A DNA stretch of 64,000 nt from NCBI GenBank assembly GCA_003241785.1, contig QFPW01000001.1, positions 1 through 64,000 on the forward strand, in the 5' to 3' direction. Positions within the stretch are counted from its first letter, which is position 1. Every line of letters begins with the position of its first letter. The notes under the pieces were generated by a model. It ran no database searches, was not told where the DNA came from, and worked only from the letters and a program-made list of their open reading frames with translations. A program made the translations under genes and the position numbers. Of this stretch, positions 24,981-33,509 are shown piece after piece. Source of the stretch: Rhodovulum sulfidophilum. GTDB lineage: Bacteria; Pseudomonadota; Alphaproteobacteria; Rhodobacterales; Rhodobacteraceae.

Positions 24981-25631
24981 GTGCCTCCCCGTCGCGCCCT
25001 CGCCGAGCCCGCCGCGCCGCCGCGCGCGCTCCCGGACCTGAGCCTGGAGCGCGCCTGCCTCCAGCCGGTCTGCGGCGTCGACGAGGTCGGGCGCGGCCCC
25101 TGGGCCGGTCCGGTGGTGGCGGCGGCGGTGACCCTCGACGTCGCGGCGATTCCGGAGGGGCTCGACGACAGCAAGCGGCTGACCGCCGCCAAGCGCGAGA
25201 TGCTCTACGACGCGCTGATCCCGCGCGCGCGCTTCGGCGTCGGGATCGCCACGGTCGCCGAGATCGACGAGATCAACATCCTCCGCGCGAGCTTCCTCGC
25301 GATGCGCCGCGCGCTCGACGCGCTGGGCGGGTCGCCGGCCGTCGCGCTGATCGACGGCAAGCACCTGCCGCCCGACCTGCCCTGCGAGGGCCGCGCGGTG
25401 ATCGGCGGCGACGGGCTCGCGCTTTCGATCGCCGCCGCCTCTGTCATCGCCAAGGTGACGCGCGACCGGATGATGGTGGCGCTCGCCGGCGAATTCCCCG
25501 GCTACGGCTGGGAGAACAACATGGGCTACGGCACCAGGGCGCACCAGGACGGGCTCGCGCGGCTCGGCGTGACCCCACATCATCGGCGCACCTTTCGCCC
25601 GATCCACAACATGTTGTGTGAAGCGAAATAG
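24981..25631 (+). CDS. rnhB: Ribonuclease HII
   Basis: About 216 residues from GTG 24981. The catalytic motif 'CGVDEVGRGPWAGPVVAAAV' with Asp-Glu, 'ALIDGK', and 'SIIAKVTRD'-like 'ASVIAKVTRDRMM' supply the DEDD set. It cleaves RNA in RNA:DNA hybrids and single ribonucleotides. The start is uncertain: ATG 24894 would overlap gcrA by 62 bases and add 29 low-complexity residues; neither start has a clear ribosome site. It lies between gcrA and ccrM. Confidence 0.9.
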   Translation: MPPRRALAEPAAPPRALPDLSLERACLQPVCGVDEVGRGPWAGPVVAAAVTLDVAAIPEGLDDSKRLTAAKREMLYDALIPRARFGVGIATVAEIDEINILRASFLAMRRALDALGGSPAVALIDGKHLPPDLPCEGRAVIGGDGLALSIAAASVIAKVTRDRMMVALAGEFPGYGWENNMGYGTRAHQDGLARLGVTPHHRRTFRPIHNMLCEAK

Positions 25632-25641
25632 TTAAGTGGTT

Positions 25642-25775
25642 GATTCAATTTAGACTTTGACGCCGAATCGGTTTTGACTCATGTTGGCCGGAACACGGGA
25701 CATGATGAGACAAGACAAAAATGGCGCCAGTCACTGCCGCGACCGAATCCGCCGGTCTGACCCTGAACACGATTC
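25642..25775 (+). promoter_or_regulatory. Cluster of five GANTC sites at the ccrM promoter and start
   Basis: GATTC 25642-25646, GAATC 25665-25669, GACTC 25676-25680, GAATC 25745-25749 and GATTC 25771-25775. Three lie in the 89-base gap before ccrM and two within its first 55 bases. GANTC is the target of CcrM and the recognition sequence of GcrA, so this region is the expected site of GcrA activation and methylation feedback on ccrM. Confidence 0.75.
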
Positions 25776-26827
25776 TCGCGGGGGATTGCGTCGAGGTGAT
25801 GAACGCGCTGCCGGAGGCGAGCGTCGATCTCATCTTCGCCGATCCGCCCTATAACCTGCAGCTGCGCGGCGACCTGCACCGGCCCGACAATTCCAAGGTC
25901 GACGCGGTCGACGACGACTGGGACCGCTTCGCGTCCTTCGGCGCCTACGACGATTTCTCCCGGGGCTGGCTCGCCGCCGCGCGCCGGCTCCTGAAGCCGG
26001 ACGGGGCGATCTGGGTGATCGGCTCCTACCACAACATCTACCGCGTCGGCGCCAACCTGCAGGACGCCGGGTTCTGGATTCTCAACGACGTGATCTGGCG
26101 CAAGTCGAACCCGATGCCGAACTTCCGCGGCAAGCGGCTGACCAACGCGCATGAGACGATGATCTGGGCGGCGAAGTCGGACCAGTCGAAATACACCTTC
26201 AACTACGAGGCGATGAAGGCGCTCAACGACGGCACGCAGATGCGGTCGGACTGGGTGATCCCGCTCTGCACCGGCTCCGAGCGGCTCCGGACCGCCGACG
26301 GCGAGAAGGCGCATCCGACGCAGAAGCCCGAGGCGCTGCTGCACCGCGTGCTGGTCGCCTCGACCCAGCCCGGCGACGTGGTGCTCGACCCGTTCTTCGG
26401 TACCGGCACCACCGGCGCGGTGGCGAAGCGGCTCGGCCGCAACTGGATCGGCATCGAGCGCGACGCCGGCTACCGCGCCGCCGCCGAGGCGCGGATCGCG
26501 AACGTGCGCCAGCTCGATTCCGAGGCGGCGGCGGTGACGCCGCGCAAGCGCGCCGAGCCCCGGGTCGCCTTCGGCCAGCTCGTCGAGCGTGGGATGCTCT
26601 CGCCCGGCGAGATGCTGCATTCGCTGAACGGCCGCCGCGAGGCCAAGATCCGCGCCGACGGCACGCTGGTCGCGCATGACGTGCGCGGCTCGATCCATCA
26701 GGTCGGCGCCGCGCTCGAGGGCGCGCCCTCGTGCAACGGCTGGACCTACTGGCACTTCAAGCGCGACGGCCTCTCGATCCCGATCGACGTGCTGCGCCAG
26801 CAGATCCGGGCCGAGCTCACGGACTGA
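25721..26827 (+). CDS. ccrM: Adenine DNA methyltransferase CcrM (GANTC)
   Basis: 368 residues, beta-class N6-adenine methylase. The catalytic motif DPPYN (41-45) precedes the SAM-binding 'DPFFGTGTTGAV' (223-234). The region from about 265 on ('FGQLVERGMLSPGEMLHSLNGRREAKIRADGTLVAHDVRGSIHQVGAALEGAPSCNGWTYWHF') is the C-terminal domain that is specific to CcrM. It remethylates GANTC late in the cell cycle. No Shine-Dalgarno is evident before ATG 25721. Confidence 0.96.
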   Translation: MAPVTAATESAGLTLNTILAGDCVEVMNALPEASVDLIFADPPYNLQLRGDLHRPDNSKVDAVDDDWDRFASFGAYDDFSRGWLAAARRLLKPDGAIWVIGSYHNIYRVGANLQDAGFWILNDVIWRKSNPMPNFRGKRLTNAHETMIWAAKSDQSKYTFNYEAMKALNDGTQMRSDWVIPLCTGSERLRTADGEKAHPTQKPEALLHRVLVASTQPGDVVLDPFFGTGTTGAVAKRLGRNWIGIERDAGYRAAAEARIANVRQLDSEAAAVTPRKRAEPRVAFGQLVERGMLSPGEMLHSLNGRREAKIRADGTLVAHDVRGSIHQVGAALEGAPSCNGWTYWHFKRDGLSIPIDVLRQQIRAELTD

Positions 26828-26832
26828 GAAAA

Positions 26833-26950
26833 GGCGGACCGAGGTCCGCCCTAGGCCGCAGGTGGACCCCTTTCCCGGGCTTGACCCGGGACCTCGAGGC
26901 CATGTCCGGGCGCGGCGAGCGGGGTTCGAGGTCCCGGGTCAAGCCCGGGA
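26833..26950. repeat. Repeat cluster between ccrM and mutY: family B copy 2 and a 25-bp inverted repeat (family C)
   Basis: GGCGGAC-CGAG-GTCCGCC with CTA tail (26833-26853) is followed by a perfect 25-base inverted repeat, arms 26873-26897 and 26926-26950, 28-base loop. Each arm holds the core CCCGGGCTTGACCCGGGACC. It sits between convergent genes and would form a very stable hairpin in either transcript. Confidence 0.8.
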
Positions 26951-26972
26951 CAGCGTCGCACGTGGCGGCGCG

Positions 26973-28061
26973 TCATTCCCCCATCGCGTCGAGTCCCAGG
27001 ACCAGCGCCTTGCGCATCACCGTCGGCATCGCCTCGGCGAGGCCCGCGCGCGGGCGGTAGTCGCCCCGGCCCCGCGCCGGCGCCGCGGCGCCGAAGAGCG
27101 CGAGGCGGAGGTGGAAATGGGTGAAGGTGTGCCGCACCTCCACCCCGAGGTCGCGCCACGCGGCGGCGAAGGGCGGCGCGTCGACCGCCTCGGCCGCCCA
27201 GGGCCCGGAGGGCAGCGCCAGCATGCCGCCGAGCAGGCCCTGGTCGGGCCGACGTTCCACCAGCACCGATCCGTCCGGCCGCAGCGCGAGGTAGGCGATC
27301 CCGCGCCGGGTCGGCTTCGCGAGCTTCGGCGTCTTGCGCGGCAGTTCGGCGGCGACGCCGATCATCCGCCCCGCGCAATCGTCGCGCCAGGGGCAGATGC
27401 CGCAGGCGGGCGCGCGCGGCGAGCAGACCGTGGCGCCGAGGTCCATGATCGCCTGCGCGTAATCCCCGGGCCGCTCCGCCGGGGTGATCTCGGCCGCGAG
27501 CGCCCGCAGCCGCTCCTTCACCCCTGGCAACGGCTCCTCGACCGCGCGGAGCCGGGCGATCACCCGTTCCACATTGCCGTCGAGCACCGTCTCCGGCCGG
27601 TCGAAGGCGATCGCGGCGATCGCGGCGGCGGTATAGGGACCGATCCCGGGCAGCGCGCGAAGCCCCGCCTCGGTCTCCGGAAAGCGCCCGCGATGCTCGC
27701 GCGCGACCGCGCGGGCGCATTTCAAGAGATTGCGGGCCCGCGCGTAATAGCCGAGCCCGGCCCAGGCGGCCATGACATCGGCGTCCTCGGCCGCGGCCAG
27801 ATCGGAGACGGTCGGCCAGCGCGTCACGAAACGCTCGAAATAGCTCCGCACCGCCGCGACCGTGGTCTGCTGCAGCATCACCTCGGAGAGCCAGACGTGA
27901 TAGGGATCGGGCCGCAGCCCGGCGGCGCGGGCGGCGGGCGGCACGCGCCACGGCATCACCCGGGCCATCCGGTCGTACCAGGCGAGGAGATCGGCCGCGA
28001 GGACCTCCGGGGCCCGGGTCCCCTCCGCCCCGGTCCCTTCCGCCATCGTCCAGCCGTCCAT
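26973..28061 (-). CDS. mutY: A/G-specific adenine glycosylase
   Basis: 362 residues. 'PYHVWLSEVMLQQTTVAAV', the helix-hairpin-helix 'LPGIGPYTAAAIAAIAF' with 'VLDGNVERVIAR', and the iron-sulfur cluster cysteines C-x6-C-x2-C-x5-C ('CSPRAPACGICPWRDDC') are present, followed by a NUDIX-like C-terminal domain that reads 8-oxoG. It removes A opposite 8-oxoG. ATG 28061 has GGAGG upstream. It is divergent from the DUF721 gene. Confidence 0.95.
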   Translation of the reverse strand: MDGWTMAEGTGAEGTRAPEVLAADLLAWYDRMARVMPWRVPPAARAAGLRPDPYHVWLSEVMLQQTTVAAVRSYFERFVTRWPTVSDLAAAEDADVMAAWAGLGYYARARNLLKCARAVAREHRGRFPETEAGLRALPGIGPYTAAAIAAIAFDRPETVLDGNVERVIARLRAVEEPLPGVKERLRALAAEITPAERPGDYAQAIMDLGATVCSPRAPACGICPWRDDCAGRMIGVAAELPRKTPKLAKPTRRGIAYLALRPDGSVLVERRPDQGLLGGMLALPSGPWAAEAVDAPPFAAAWRDLGVEVRHTFTHFHLRLALFGAAAPARGRGDYRPRAGLAEAMPTVMRKALVLGLDAMGE

Positions 28062-28137
28062 CGCCGCCCCTCCTTGCATCCGGCCCCCGCGCCGTTAACC
28101 TTGGCGGCGGGAAAGCTCGGGCGGCGGAGACAGTGAC

Positions 28138-28653
28138 ATGGCGGGCGCCGATGACAAGGGCATAAGGCGGGGGCGCGGCTTCACCCGCGCCGGCGGGCTG
28201 ATCGGCCAGCAGATGAACCGCGTCTCGGCGCGGCGCGGCTATCTCGAGGCCCGGCTCGCCGCGCTCTGGCCGGAGATCGCGGGACCCGAGATCGCCGCGG
28301 TGGCGCGACCGGCGAAGCTCACCCTCGCGCGGGGTCCGGCGGGCGGGGCGCTCAGCCTCGCGGTCAACGGCGCGCATGGCCCTCAGGTGCAGATGATGGT
28401 GCCCCGGATCCTCGAGCGGGTGAACGCGGCGCTCGGCGGACCCGAGATCCGGCGGATCACGCTGACGCAATCGCCGCGCGGCTTCGCCGAGCCCGCGCGG
28501 CCCTTCGCCCCGGCTCCGGCCCGAAACGCGGCGGCGGGGCCGGCGCCGGAGGCGATGCCGGAAGAAATCTCAACTATTGGTGATGACGATCTGCGCCGCG
28601 CATTGGAGACTTTGGCGCGGAATGTGCTATCCCGAGGCTCGAGTTTCTCTTGA
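28138..28653 (+). CDS. DUF721 (DciA-like) family protein
   Basis: 171 residues. 'AGGLIGQQMNRVSARRGYLEARLAALWPEIAGPEIAAVARPAKL' is the DUF721 domain (about 18-110); the C-terminus is Pro/Ala rich and ends acidic. Relatives such as DciA load the replicative helicase, but the alphaproteobacterial members next to mutY and dsbA are less studied. Its stop overlaps the start of the next gene as TGATG. Confidence 0.85.
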   Translation: MAGADDKGIRRGRGFTRAGGLIGQQMNRVSARRGYLEARLAALWPEIAGPEIAAVARPAKLTLARGPAGGALSLAVNGAHGPQVQMMVPRILERVNAALGGPEIRRITLTQSPRGFAEPARPFAPAPARNAAAGPAPEAMPEEISTIGDDDLRRALETLARNVLSRGSSFS

Positions 28654-29330
28654 TGGACCCCCAGATGACCCTGATCCTGTCTCGCCGCCACGCGCTCGCC
28701 TTTGGACTGGCCGCCACGCTGGCGACACCGGGGCTGTCCTTCGCCCAGTCGAGCGACGGCGCGGCGCCGGCGAACACCTCGACCAAGCCGGTCGGTGAGA
28801 TGGCCATGGGCGATCCGGACGCGCCGATCACGATGATCGAATACGCGATGTTCACCTGTCCGCATTGCGCGGATTTCGTGAAGAACGTCTATCCGAGGAT
28901 CAAGGAGGACTACGTCGACACCGGCAAGGTGCGGCTGGTCTTCCGCGAGGTCTATTTCAACGCGCCGAGCCTCTGGGCCGCGCTGATCGCGCGCTGCGCG
29001 CCGGCCGACCGCTATTTCGGCGTCGCCGACCTTCTGTTCGAGACCCAGGCCGGCTGGCTGAACTCGACCGACGGGCCGACGATCATGAAGAACCTCTACG
29101 GCATCGGCCGCCAGGCGGGGCTCACCGACGCGCAGATGGACGCCTGTCGCGAGGATACCGCCTTCGCCGAGGCGCTGGTCGCGGAATACCAGAAGCACCA
29201 GTCGGCCGACAACGTCGACGCGACCCCGCTGTTCTTCATCAACGGCGAGCGGTTCGACAACGCGCCCTACGAGGCGTTCCAGGCCAAGTTCGACGCGATC
29301 CTCGCGGCCGAGGGCCAGACCTCCAACTGA
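28653..29330 (+). CDS. DsbA-family thiol:disulfide oxidoreductase
   Basis: 225 residues. A twin-arginine-like signal 'SRRHALAFGLAATLATPGLSFA' (about 10-31) leads to a thioredoxin fold with the CPHC active site (C69, C72) in 'MFTCPHCADF', and a cis-Pro in 'VDATPLFFINGERF'. It would form or isomerise disulfides in the periplasm. Translationally coupled to the DUF721 gene (TGATG); convergent with lpxK. Confidence 0.92.
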   Translation: MDPQMTLILSRRHALAFGLAATLATPGLSFAQSSDGAAPANTSTKPVGEMAMGDPDAPITMIEYAMFTCPHCADFVKNVYPRIKEDYVDTGKVRLVFREVYFNAPSLWAALIARCAPADRYFGVADLLFETQAGWLNSTDGPTIMKNLYGIGRQAGLTDAQMDACREDTAFAEALVAEYQKHQSADNVDATPLFFINGERFDNAPYEAFQAKFDAILAAEGQTSN

Positions 29331-29336
29331 CCGGGC

Positions 29337-30329
29337 TCAGAGGCCGAGCCGCGCGAGCGCCGCGTCGAGCGGCGCCGCGTCCTCGAGCCTGAGGCGCACC
29401 GGCAGGGTCAGCACCTCGCGGCGGAAATCGGGCGGCAGCCGGGCGGCGTCCTTCTCGGTGGTGACGAGGCGCGCGCCCAGCGCCTTCGCCTCGGCCAGCA
29501 GCCGGGCGAGGATGCGCGCGTCATAGGCCGCGTGATCGTCGAAGGCGTGGGTCGCGACGACGTCGGCGCCTTCGGCCCGAAGCGTGGCGAAGAATTTCTC
29601 CGGCCGGCCGATCCCCGCGAAGGCGAGCGCGCGCAACCCTCCCCAGGGCATGCCGGTGACGAGCGACGCGAGCCGCCCTTCGAGGCGCGGCGACCGCGCG
29701 ACTTCGGGCCAGGCAGTGGCGAAGGCGGCGCGGGCCGGCGCCGGTCCGATCGCGAGCAGAAGCCCGGCGCGGGCCATCCCCGCATCCACGGGCTCCCGCA
29801 GCGGCCCGGCGGGCAGCACCCGGCCGTTGCCGAAGCCATATTCCGCGTCGACGACCACGATGGCCAGGTCCTGCGCCAGATCGCCGTTCTGGAACCCGTC
29901 GTCCATCACCAGCACCTCGGCCCCCGCCGCGACGGCGGCGCGCGCCGAAGCCGCGCGGTCGGCGCCGATCCAGACCGGCGCGAAAGGGGCGAGCAGCAGC
30001 GGCTCGTCGCCCACGTCGGCGGCCGTGTGCTTTCGCTCATCGACCCGGAGCGGGCCGGGCAGCCGGCCGCCATGGCCGCGCGAGATCACATGCGCGGCCC
30101 TGCCCCGCGCGATCAGACGCTCGACAAGCTCCTGCGTCGTCGGCGTCTTGCCGGTGCCTCCCACGGTCAGGTTGCCGACGCAGATCACCGGAACGCCTGG
30201 CCGGAAGCGCCCGCCGTGCGCGAGGCGCCGCGCCGTCGCGGCCGCCCAGATCCAGGAGAGCGGCGCCAGCGCCCGCGCCTGCCAGCCCGGGCTCCGCGGC
30301 GGATTGCTCCAGAACCGGGGCGCGCGCAT
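29337..30329 (-). CDS. lpxK: Tetraacyldisaccharide 4'-kinase
   Basis: 330 residues. 'VICVGNLTVGGTGKTPTTQELVERL' carries the P-loop (GGTGKT), and 'HVISRGHGGR', 'GDEPLLLA', 'VLVMDDGFQN' and 'VTTEKDAARLP' are family landmarks. It adds the 4' phosphate of lipid A at the inner membrane. Its ATG overlaps the stop of waaA (TGATG). Confidence 0.95.
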   Translation of the reverse strand: MRAPRFWSNPPRSPGWQARALAPLSWIWAAATARRLAHGGRFRPGVPVICVGNLTVGGTGKTPTTQELVERLIARGRAAHVISRGHGGRLPGPLRVDERKHTAADVGDEPLLLAPFAPVWIGADRAASARAAVAAGAEVLVMDDGFQNGDLAQDLAIVVVDAEYGFGNGRVLPAGPLREPVDAGMARAGLLLAIGPAPARAAFATAWPEVARSPRLEGRLASLVTGMPWGGLRALAFAGIGRPEKFFATLRAEGADVVATHAFDDHAAYDARILARLLAEAKALGARLVTTEKDAARLPPDFRREVLTLPVRLRLEDAAPLDAALARLGL

Positions 30330-31624
30330 CAGCGCGGCCGGTCGAGCAGACCGCCGATCGTCTCGAGCACCGCGTCGGTGACCTCCGCGCCCTCGGAACA
30401 GGCGGCCCAGGCATTGGCCGCCATCCGCGCCGCCCGATCGGGCGCGAGCGCGAGGCCGAGCTCGCGCCCGAGATCCTCCGCCGTCCGCACCGGGATCGCC
30501 GCGTCGGCCGAGGTCAGCCGGGCATAGGCGTCGGAGAAATTGCGGACATGCGGTCCGAACAGGATCGCGCTGCCGAGGAGCGCCGGCTCGAACGGATTGT
30601 GCCCCCCGACCTCGACCAGGCTGCCGCCGATGAAGCTCACCGAGGCGATCCGGTACCAGAGGCCCATCTCGCCCAGCGTATCGGCGAGATAGACGTCGGT
30701 GTCGGCGCCGATCTCCTCGCCCTTCGAACGCTGCGCGACCGTGAGCCCGCGGGCCCGGATCAGGGCCGCGACCTCGTCGCCGCGCGCCGGGTGGCGCGGC
30801 GCGAGGATGAGCGCCAGCATCGGCAGGACCCGGCGGGCGGTCAGATGCGCGCTGATCGCGATCTCCTCCTCGCCGGCGTGGGTCGAGGCGGCGAGCCAGA
30901 CCGGGCGGCCGGCGAAGGCGCGCGCGATCCGCACCCGCTCGGCCTCGTCGTGGTCGAGCGGCGCGGCGCCCTCCTTGAGGCTGCCGGTGACGCGCATGCG
31001 TTCGGGATCGGCGCCGAGCGCCAGCAGATGCTCCGCGGCGAGCTCGTCCTGCGCGAGGATCTGGTCGAACCGGCGCAGCAGCGCGCGCGGCAGGCGGCCG
31101 AGCAGCCGCCAGCGCCGGTAGCTGCGATTCGAGATGCGGGCGTTTATGAGCAGCATCGGAACGCCGCGCGCCGAGGTCGCCGCGAGCGTGGCCGGCCAGA
31201 GCTCGCTTTCGGTCCAGACCGCGAGATCGGGCTTCCAGTGGTCGAGGAAGCGCTCGACCCAGGGCAGCACGTCGGCGGCGGCGAACTGGTGCGGGCAGCC
31301 GGGTGGCAGCCGCTCGGCCAGGAACTGCTCGGAGGTCACGGTGACCGTGGTGACGAGGCAGGTCAGGCCCGGGCGCGCGCGCTGCAACCGGCGCAGCAGC
31401 TCGAGCAGCGACGCCGCCTCGCCGACCGAGGCGGCGTGAAACCAGACGAGCGGCCCCTCGGGCCGCGGCAGTCCCGGCTCGCCCATGCGTTCGGAGATCC
31501 GGGTCGGATGCTCCTTGCCCTCCGCCTGACGGCGCAGCAGCAGGCGGCGGGTCGGAGGAGCCAGGCGTCGCGACACCCAGAGATAGAGCCCGAGCAGGGC
31601 CGAACGCGGCGCGACGGAGGACAT
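30329..31624 (-). CDS. waaA: 3-deoxy-D-manno-octulosonic acid transferase
   Basis: 431 residues, GT30 family. An N-terminal membrane anchor precedes 'PEGPLVWFHAASVGEAASLLELL' with the catalytic Glu, and 'TESELWPATLAATSARGVPMLLINARISNRSYRRWR', 'WLAASTHAGEEE', 'FIGGSLVEVGGHNPFEPA' follow. It links Kdo to the lipid A precursor. ATG 31624 was chosen because the protein then begins with the usual 'YLWVSRRLAPP' anchor. Operon: DUF4170, waaA, lpxK. Confidence 0.94.
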   Translation of the reverse strand: MSSVAPRSALLGLYLWVSRRLAPPTRRLLLRRQAEGKEHPTRISERMGEPGLPRPEGPLVWFHAASVGEAASLLELLRRLQRARPGLTCLVTTVTVTSEQFLAERLPPGCPHQFAAADVLPWVERFLDHWKPDLAVWTESELWPATLAATSARGVPMLLINARISNRSYRRWRLLGRLPRALLRRFDQILAQDELAAEHLLALGADPERMRVTGSLKEGAAPLDHDEAERVRIARAFAGRPVWLAASTHAGEEEIAISAHLTARRVLPMLALILAPRHPARGDEVAALIRARGLTVAQRSKGEEIGADTDVYLADTLGEMGLWYRIASVSFIGGSLVEVGGHNPFEPALLGSAILFGPHVRNFSDAYARLTSADAAIPVRTAEDLGRELGLALAPDRAARMAANAWAACSEGAEVTDAVLETIGGLLDRPR

Positions 31625-31637
31625 GGCTGGCTCGGTG

Positions 31638-31871
31638 TTAGCTGTCGCCGGCGGCCGGCTTCGGTTCGTCGTGTAGCCGATGCAGATGAGCGATGAAATA
31701 GCGCATCTGCGCGTTGTCGACCGAGCCCTGCGCCTTCGACTTCCAGGCGGCATAGGCGCTCGCGTAGTTCGGGAAGATGCCGACGATGTCGATCGCGTTC
31801 ACGTCGCGGAATTCCGTCCCTTGGGTTTCGGTCAGTTCGCCGCCGAACACGAGATGCAACAGCTGGGCCAT
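31638..31871 (-). CDS. DUF4170 family protein
   Basis: 77 residues: 'MAQLLHLVFGGELTETQGTEFRDVNAIDIVGIFPNYASAYAAWKSKAQGSVDNAQMRYFIAHLHRL'. This fits DUF4170, small alphaproteobacterial proteins encoded directly upstream of waaA. No function is established; the constant link to Kdo transfer suggests a role there. AAGGAG lies upstream and 13 bases separate it from waaA. Confidence 0.88.
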   Translation of the reverse strand: MAQLLHLVFGGELTETQGTEFRDVNAIDIVGIFPNYASAYAAWKSKAQGSVDNAQMRYFIAHLHRLHDEPKPAAGDS

Positions 31872-32047
31872 TGAGCGTCCTTGCTCCTTACGAGAGGTAG
31901 CGCGAGCTTAGAGATCGCGGCCGCGAAATCAATGCCGCGACCGCGAACCGGAGCGGCGCGACTTTTGCCCGCGGCGCGCCAGCTCGCGCTGGACTTTCAT
32001 CCCCGGGAACCGACATAAAGCCGACAACATCTATCGAGGATACCAAC

Positions 32048-32707
32048 ATGAGCCTGAGGATCAACGACACCGCCCCCGACTTCACCGCCGAGACCACCGA
32101 GGGCCCGATCAGCTTCCACGACTGGATCGGCGACGGCTGGGCGGTGCTCTTCAGCCATCCGAAGGATTTCACCCCCGTCTGCACCACCGAGCTCGGCGCC
32201 ATGGCGGGCCTAGCGCCGGAGTTCACCCGGCGCGGCGCGAAGATCCTCGGCATCTCGGTCGACCCGGTCGAGAGCCACCTGAAGTGGAAGAGCGACATCG
32301 CGGCCGCGACCGGCCACGAGGTTGGCTATCCGATGATCGGCGACCGCGACCTGAAGGTGGCGAAGCTCTACGACATGCTGCCGGCCGGCGCGGGCGAGTC
32401 CTCCGAGGGCCGCACCCCGGCGGACAACGCCACGGTGCGCTCGGTATTCGTGATCGGGCCCGACAAGAAGATCAAGCTCGTCCTGACCTATCCGATGACC
32501 ACCGGCCGGAATTTCGACGAGATCCTGCGCGCGCTCGATTCGATCCAGCTGACCGCGAAGCACCAGGTCGCGACCCCGGCGCAGTGGAAGCAGGGCGACG
32601 ACGTGATCGTTACCGCCGCGGTCTCCGACGAGGAGGCGGTGAAGCGGTTCGGCGAGTTCAAGCGCGTGCTGCCCTATCTGCGCACGACCGCCCAGCCGGT
32701 CGAGTGA
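32048..32707 (+). CDS. 1-Cys peroxiredoxin (Prx6 type)
   Basis: 219 residues. 'FSHPKDFTPVCTTELG' contains the peroxidatic Cys45, and the Prx6-like C-terminal extension 'HQVATPAQWKQGDDVIVTAAVSDEEAVKRFGEFKRVLPYLRTT' is present. It reduces hydroperoxides. GAGGA precedes the ATG. It is transcribed alone and is convergent with the cysQ-like gene. Confidence 0.94.
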   Translation: MSLRINDTAPDFTAETTEGPISFHDWIGDGWAVLFSHPKDFTPVCTTELGAMAGLAPEFTRRGAKILGISVDPVESHLKWKSDIAAATGHEVGYPMIGDRDLKVAKLYDMLPAGAGESSEGRTPADNATVRSVFVIGPDKKIKLVLTYPMTTGRNFDEILRALDSIQLTAKHQVATPAQWKQGDDVIVTAAVSDEEAVKRFGEFKRVLPYLRTTAQPVE

Positions 32708-32729
32708 CGCCGCGCCCGCGGACCCCGGC

Positions 32730-33509
32730 TCAGACGGCGACGAGCCGGTCGAGCAGCGGTCCGCGCAGCGCCGCCGCCGCGGCGATGAAGCCCGGCAGCA
32801 GCGGGCGGGGCTGGTTGTAGCGCGGCGCCTCGCCCGTCGCGGTCATGACCGCCGCGCCGGCCTCCCGCGCGATGAGGTCGCCGGCCGCCACGTCCCATTC
32901 CCAGGTGTCGCGCAGCGTCAGCATCGCGTCGAACCGGCCCTCCGCCACCAGGCAGAGCCGGTAGGCGAGCGAGGGGCGGAAATGCCGCTCCATCCGGGGC
33001 GGGCCGCCGCGCCAGCGCGTCGGCTCGAGCGCCGCCGCCGCGGCGAGCAGCTTGCCGCCCTCGAGCTCCACCCGCGCGCTCGCGGCGATCGGCGCGCCGT
33101 TCAGCGTGGCGCCGCCGCCCCGCCGCGCCGCGTAGGTCCGCCCGAGCATCGGCAGGTGCACGACGGCGGCGATGATCTCGCCCTCCTCCGCCACGGCGAG
33201 GGACAGCGCCCAGGCCTCCTGGCCCGAGATGAAGGCGCGGGTTCCGTCGATCGGATCGAGCACGAAGACCCGCGCCGCCTCGAGCCGCGCCGGATCGTCG
33301 GGGCTTTCCTCGGAGAGCCAGCCATAGCCGGGCCGGGCGGACATCAGCCGGGCGCGCAGCGTGTCGTTCACCTCTATATCGGCCTGGGTGACCGGCCCCG
33401 CGCCGCCGGCCTTCTCCCAGACCCGCGGGGCTTGGCGGAAATAGCGGCGGGCGACCTGGCCACCCGCCCGGGCCGCGTCGATCAGGAGCTCGAGGTCATT
33501 CCCCGGCAA
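32730..33509 (-). CDS. cysQ: Inositol monophosphatase-family phosphatase, CysQ-like
   Basis: About 259 residues. Metal-binding motifs are 'WLSEESPDD', 'VLDPIDGTRAF' and 'WEWDVAAGDLIAREAG', which define the FIG/IMPase superfamily. Bacterial members of this type mostly remove the 3' phosphate of PAP. No ATG or GTG gives a sensible N-terminus. A TTG at 33509 gives 'LPGNDLELLIDAARAGGQVARRYF', like relatives, and overlaps the end of the pmbA gene by 14 bases, so translation is probably coupled. Confidence 0.85.
   Translation of the reverse strand: MPGNDLELLIDAARAGGQVARRYFRQAPRVWEKAGGAGPVTQADIEVNDTLRARLMSARPGYGWLSEESPDDPARLEAARVFVLDPIDGTRAFISGQEAWALSLAVAEEGEIIAAVVHLPMLGRTYAARRGGGATLNGAPIAASARVELEGGKLLAAAAALEPTRWRGGPPRMERHFRPSLAYRLCLVAEGRFDAMLTLRDTWEWDVAAGDLIAREAGAAVMTATGEAPRYNQPRPLLPGFIAAAAALRGPLLDRLVAV

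Noticed and set aside
25632..25660. A CtrA box (TTAA-N7-TTAA) before ccrM
   Set aside because: Only one half (TTAA 25632-25635) is present; the second half reads ATTC.
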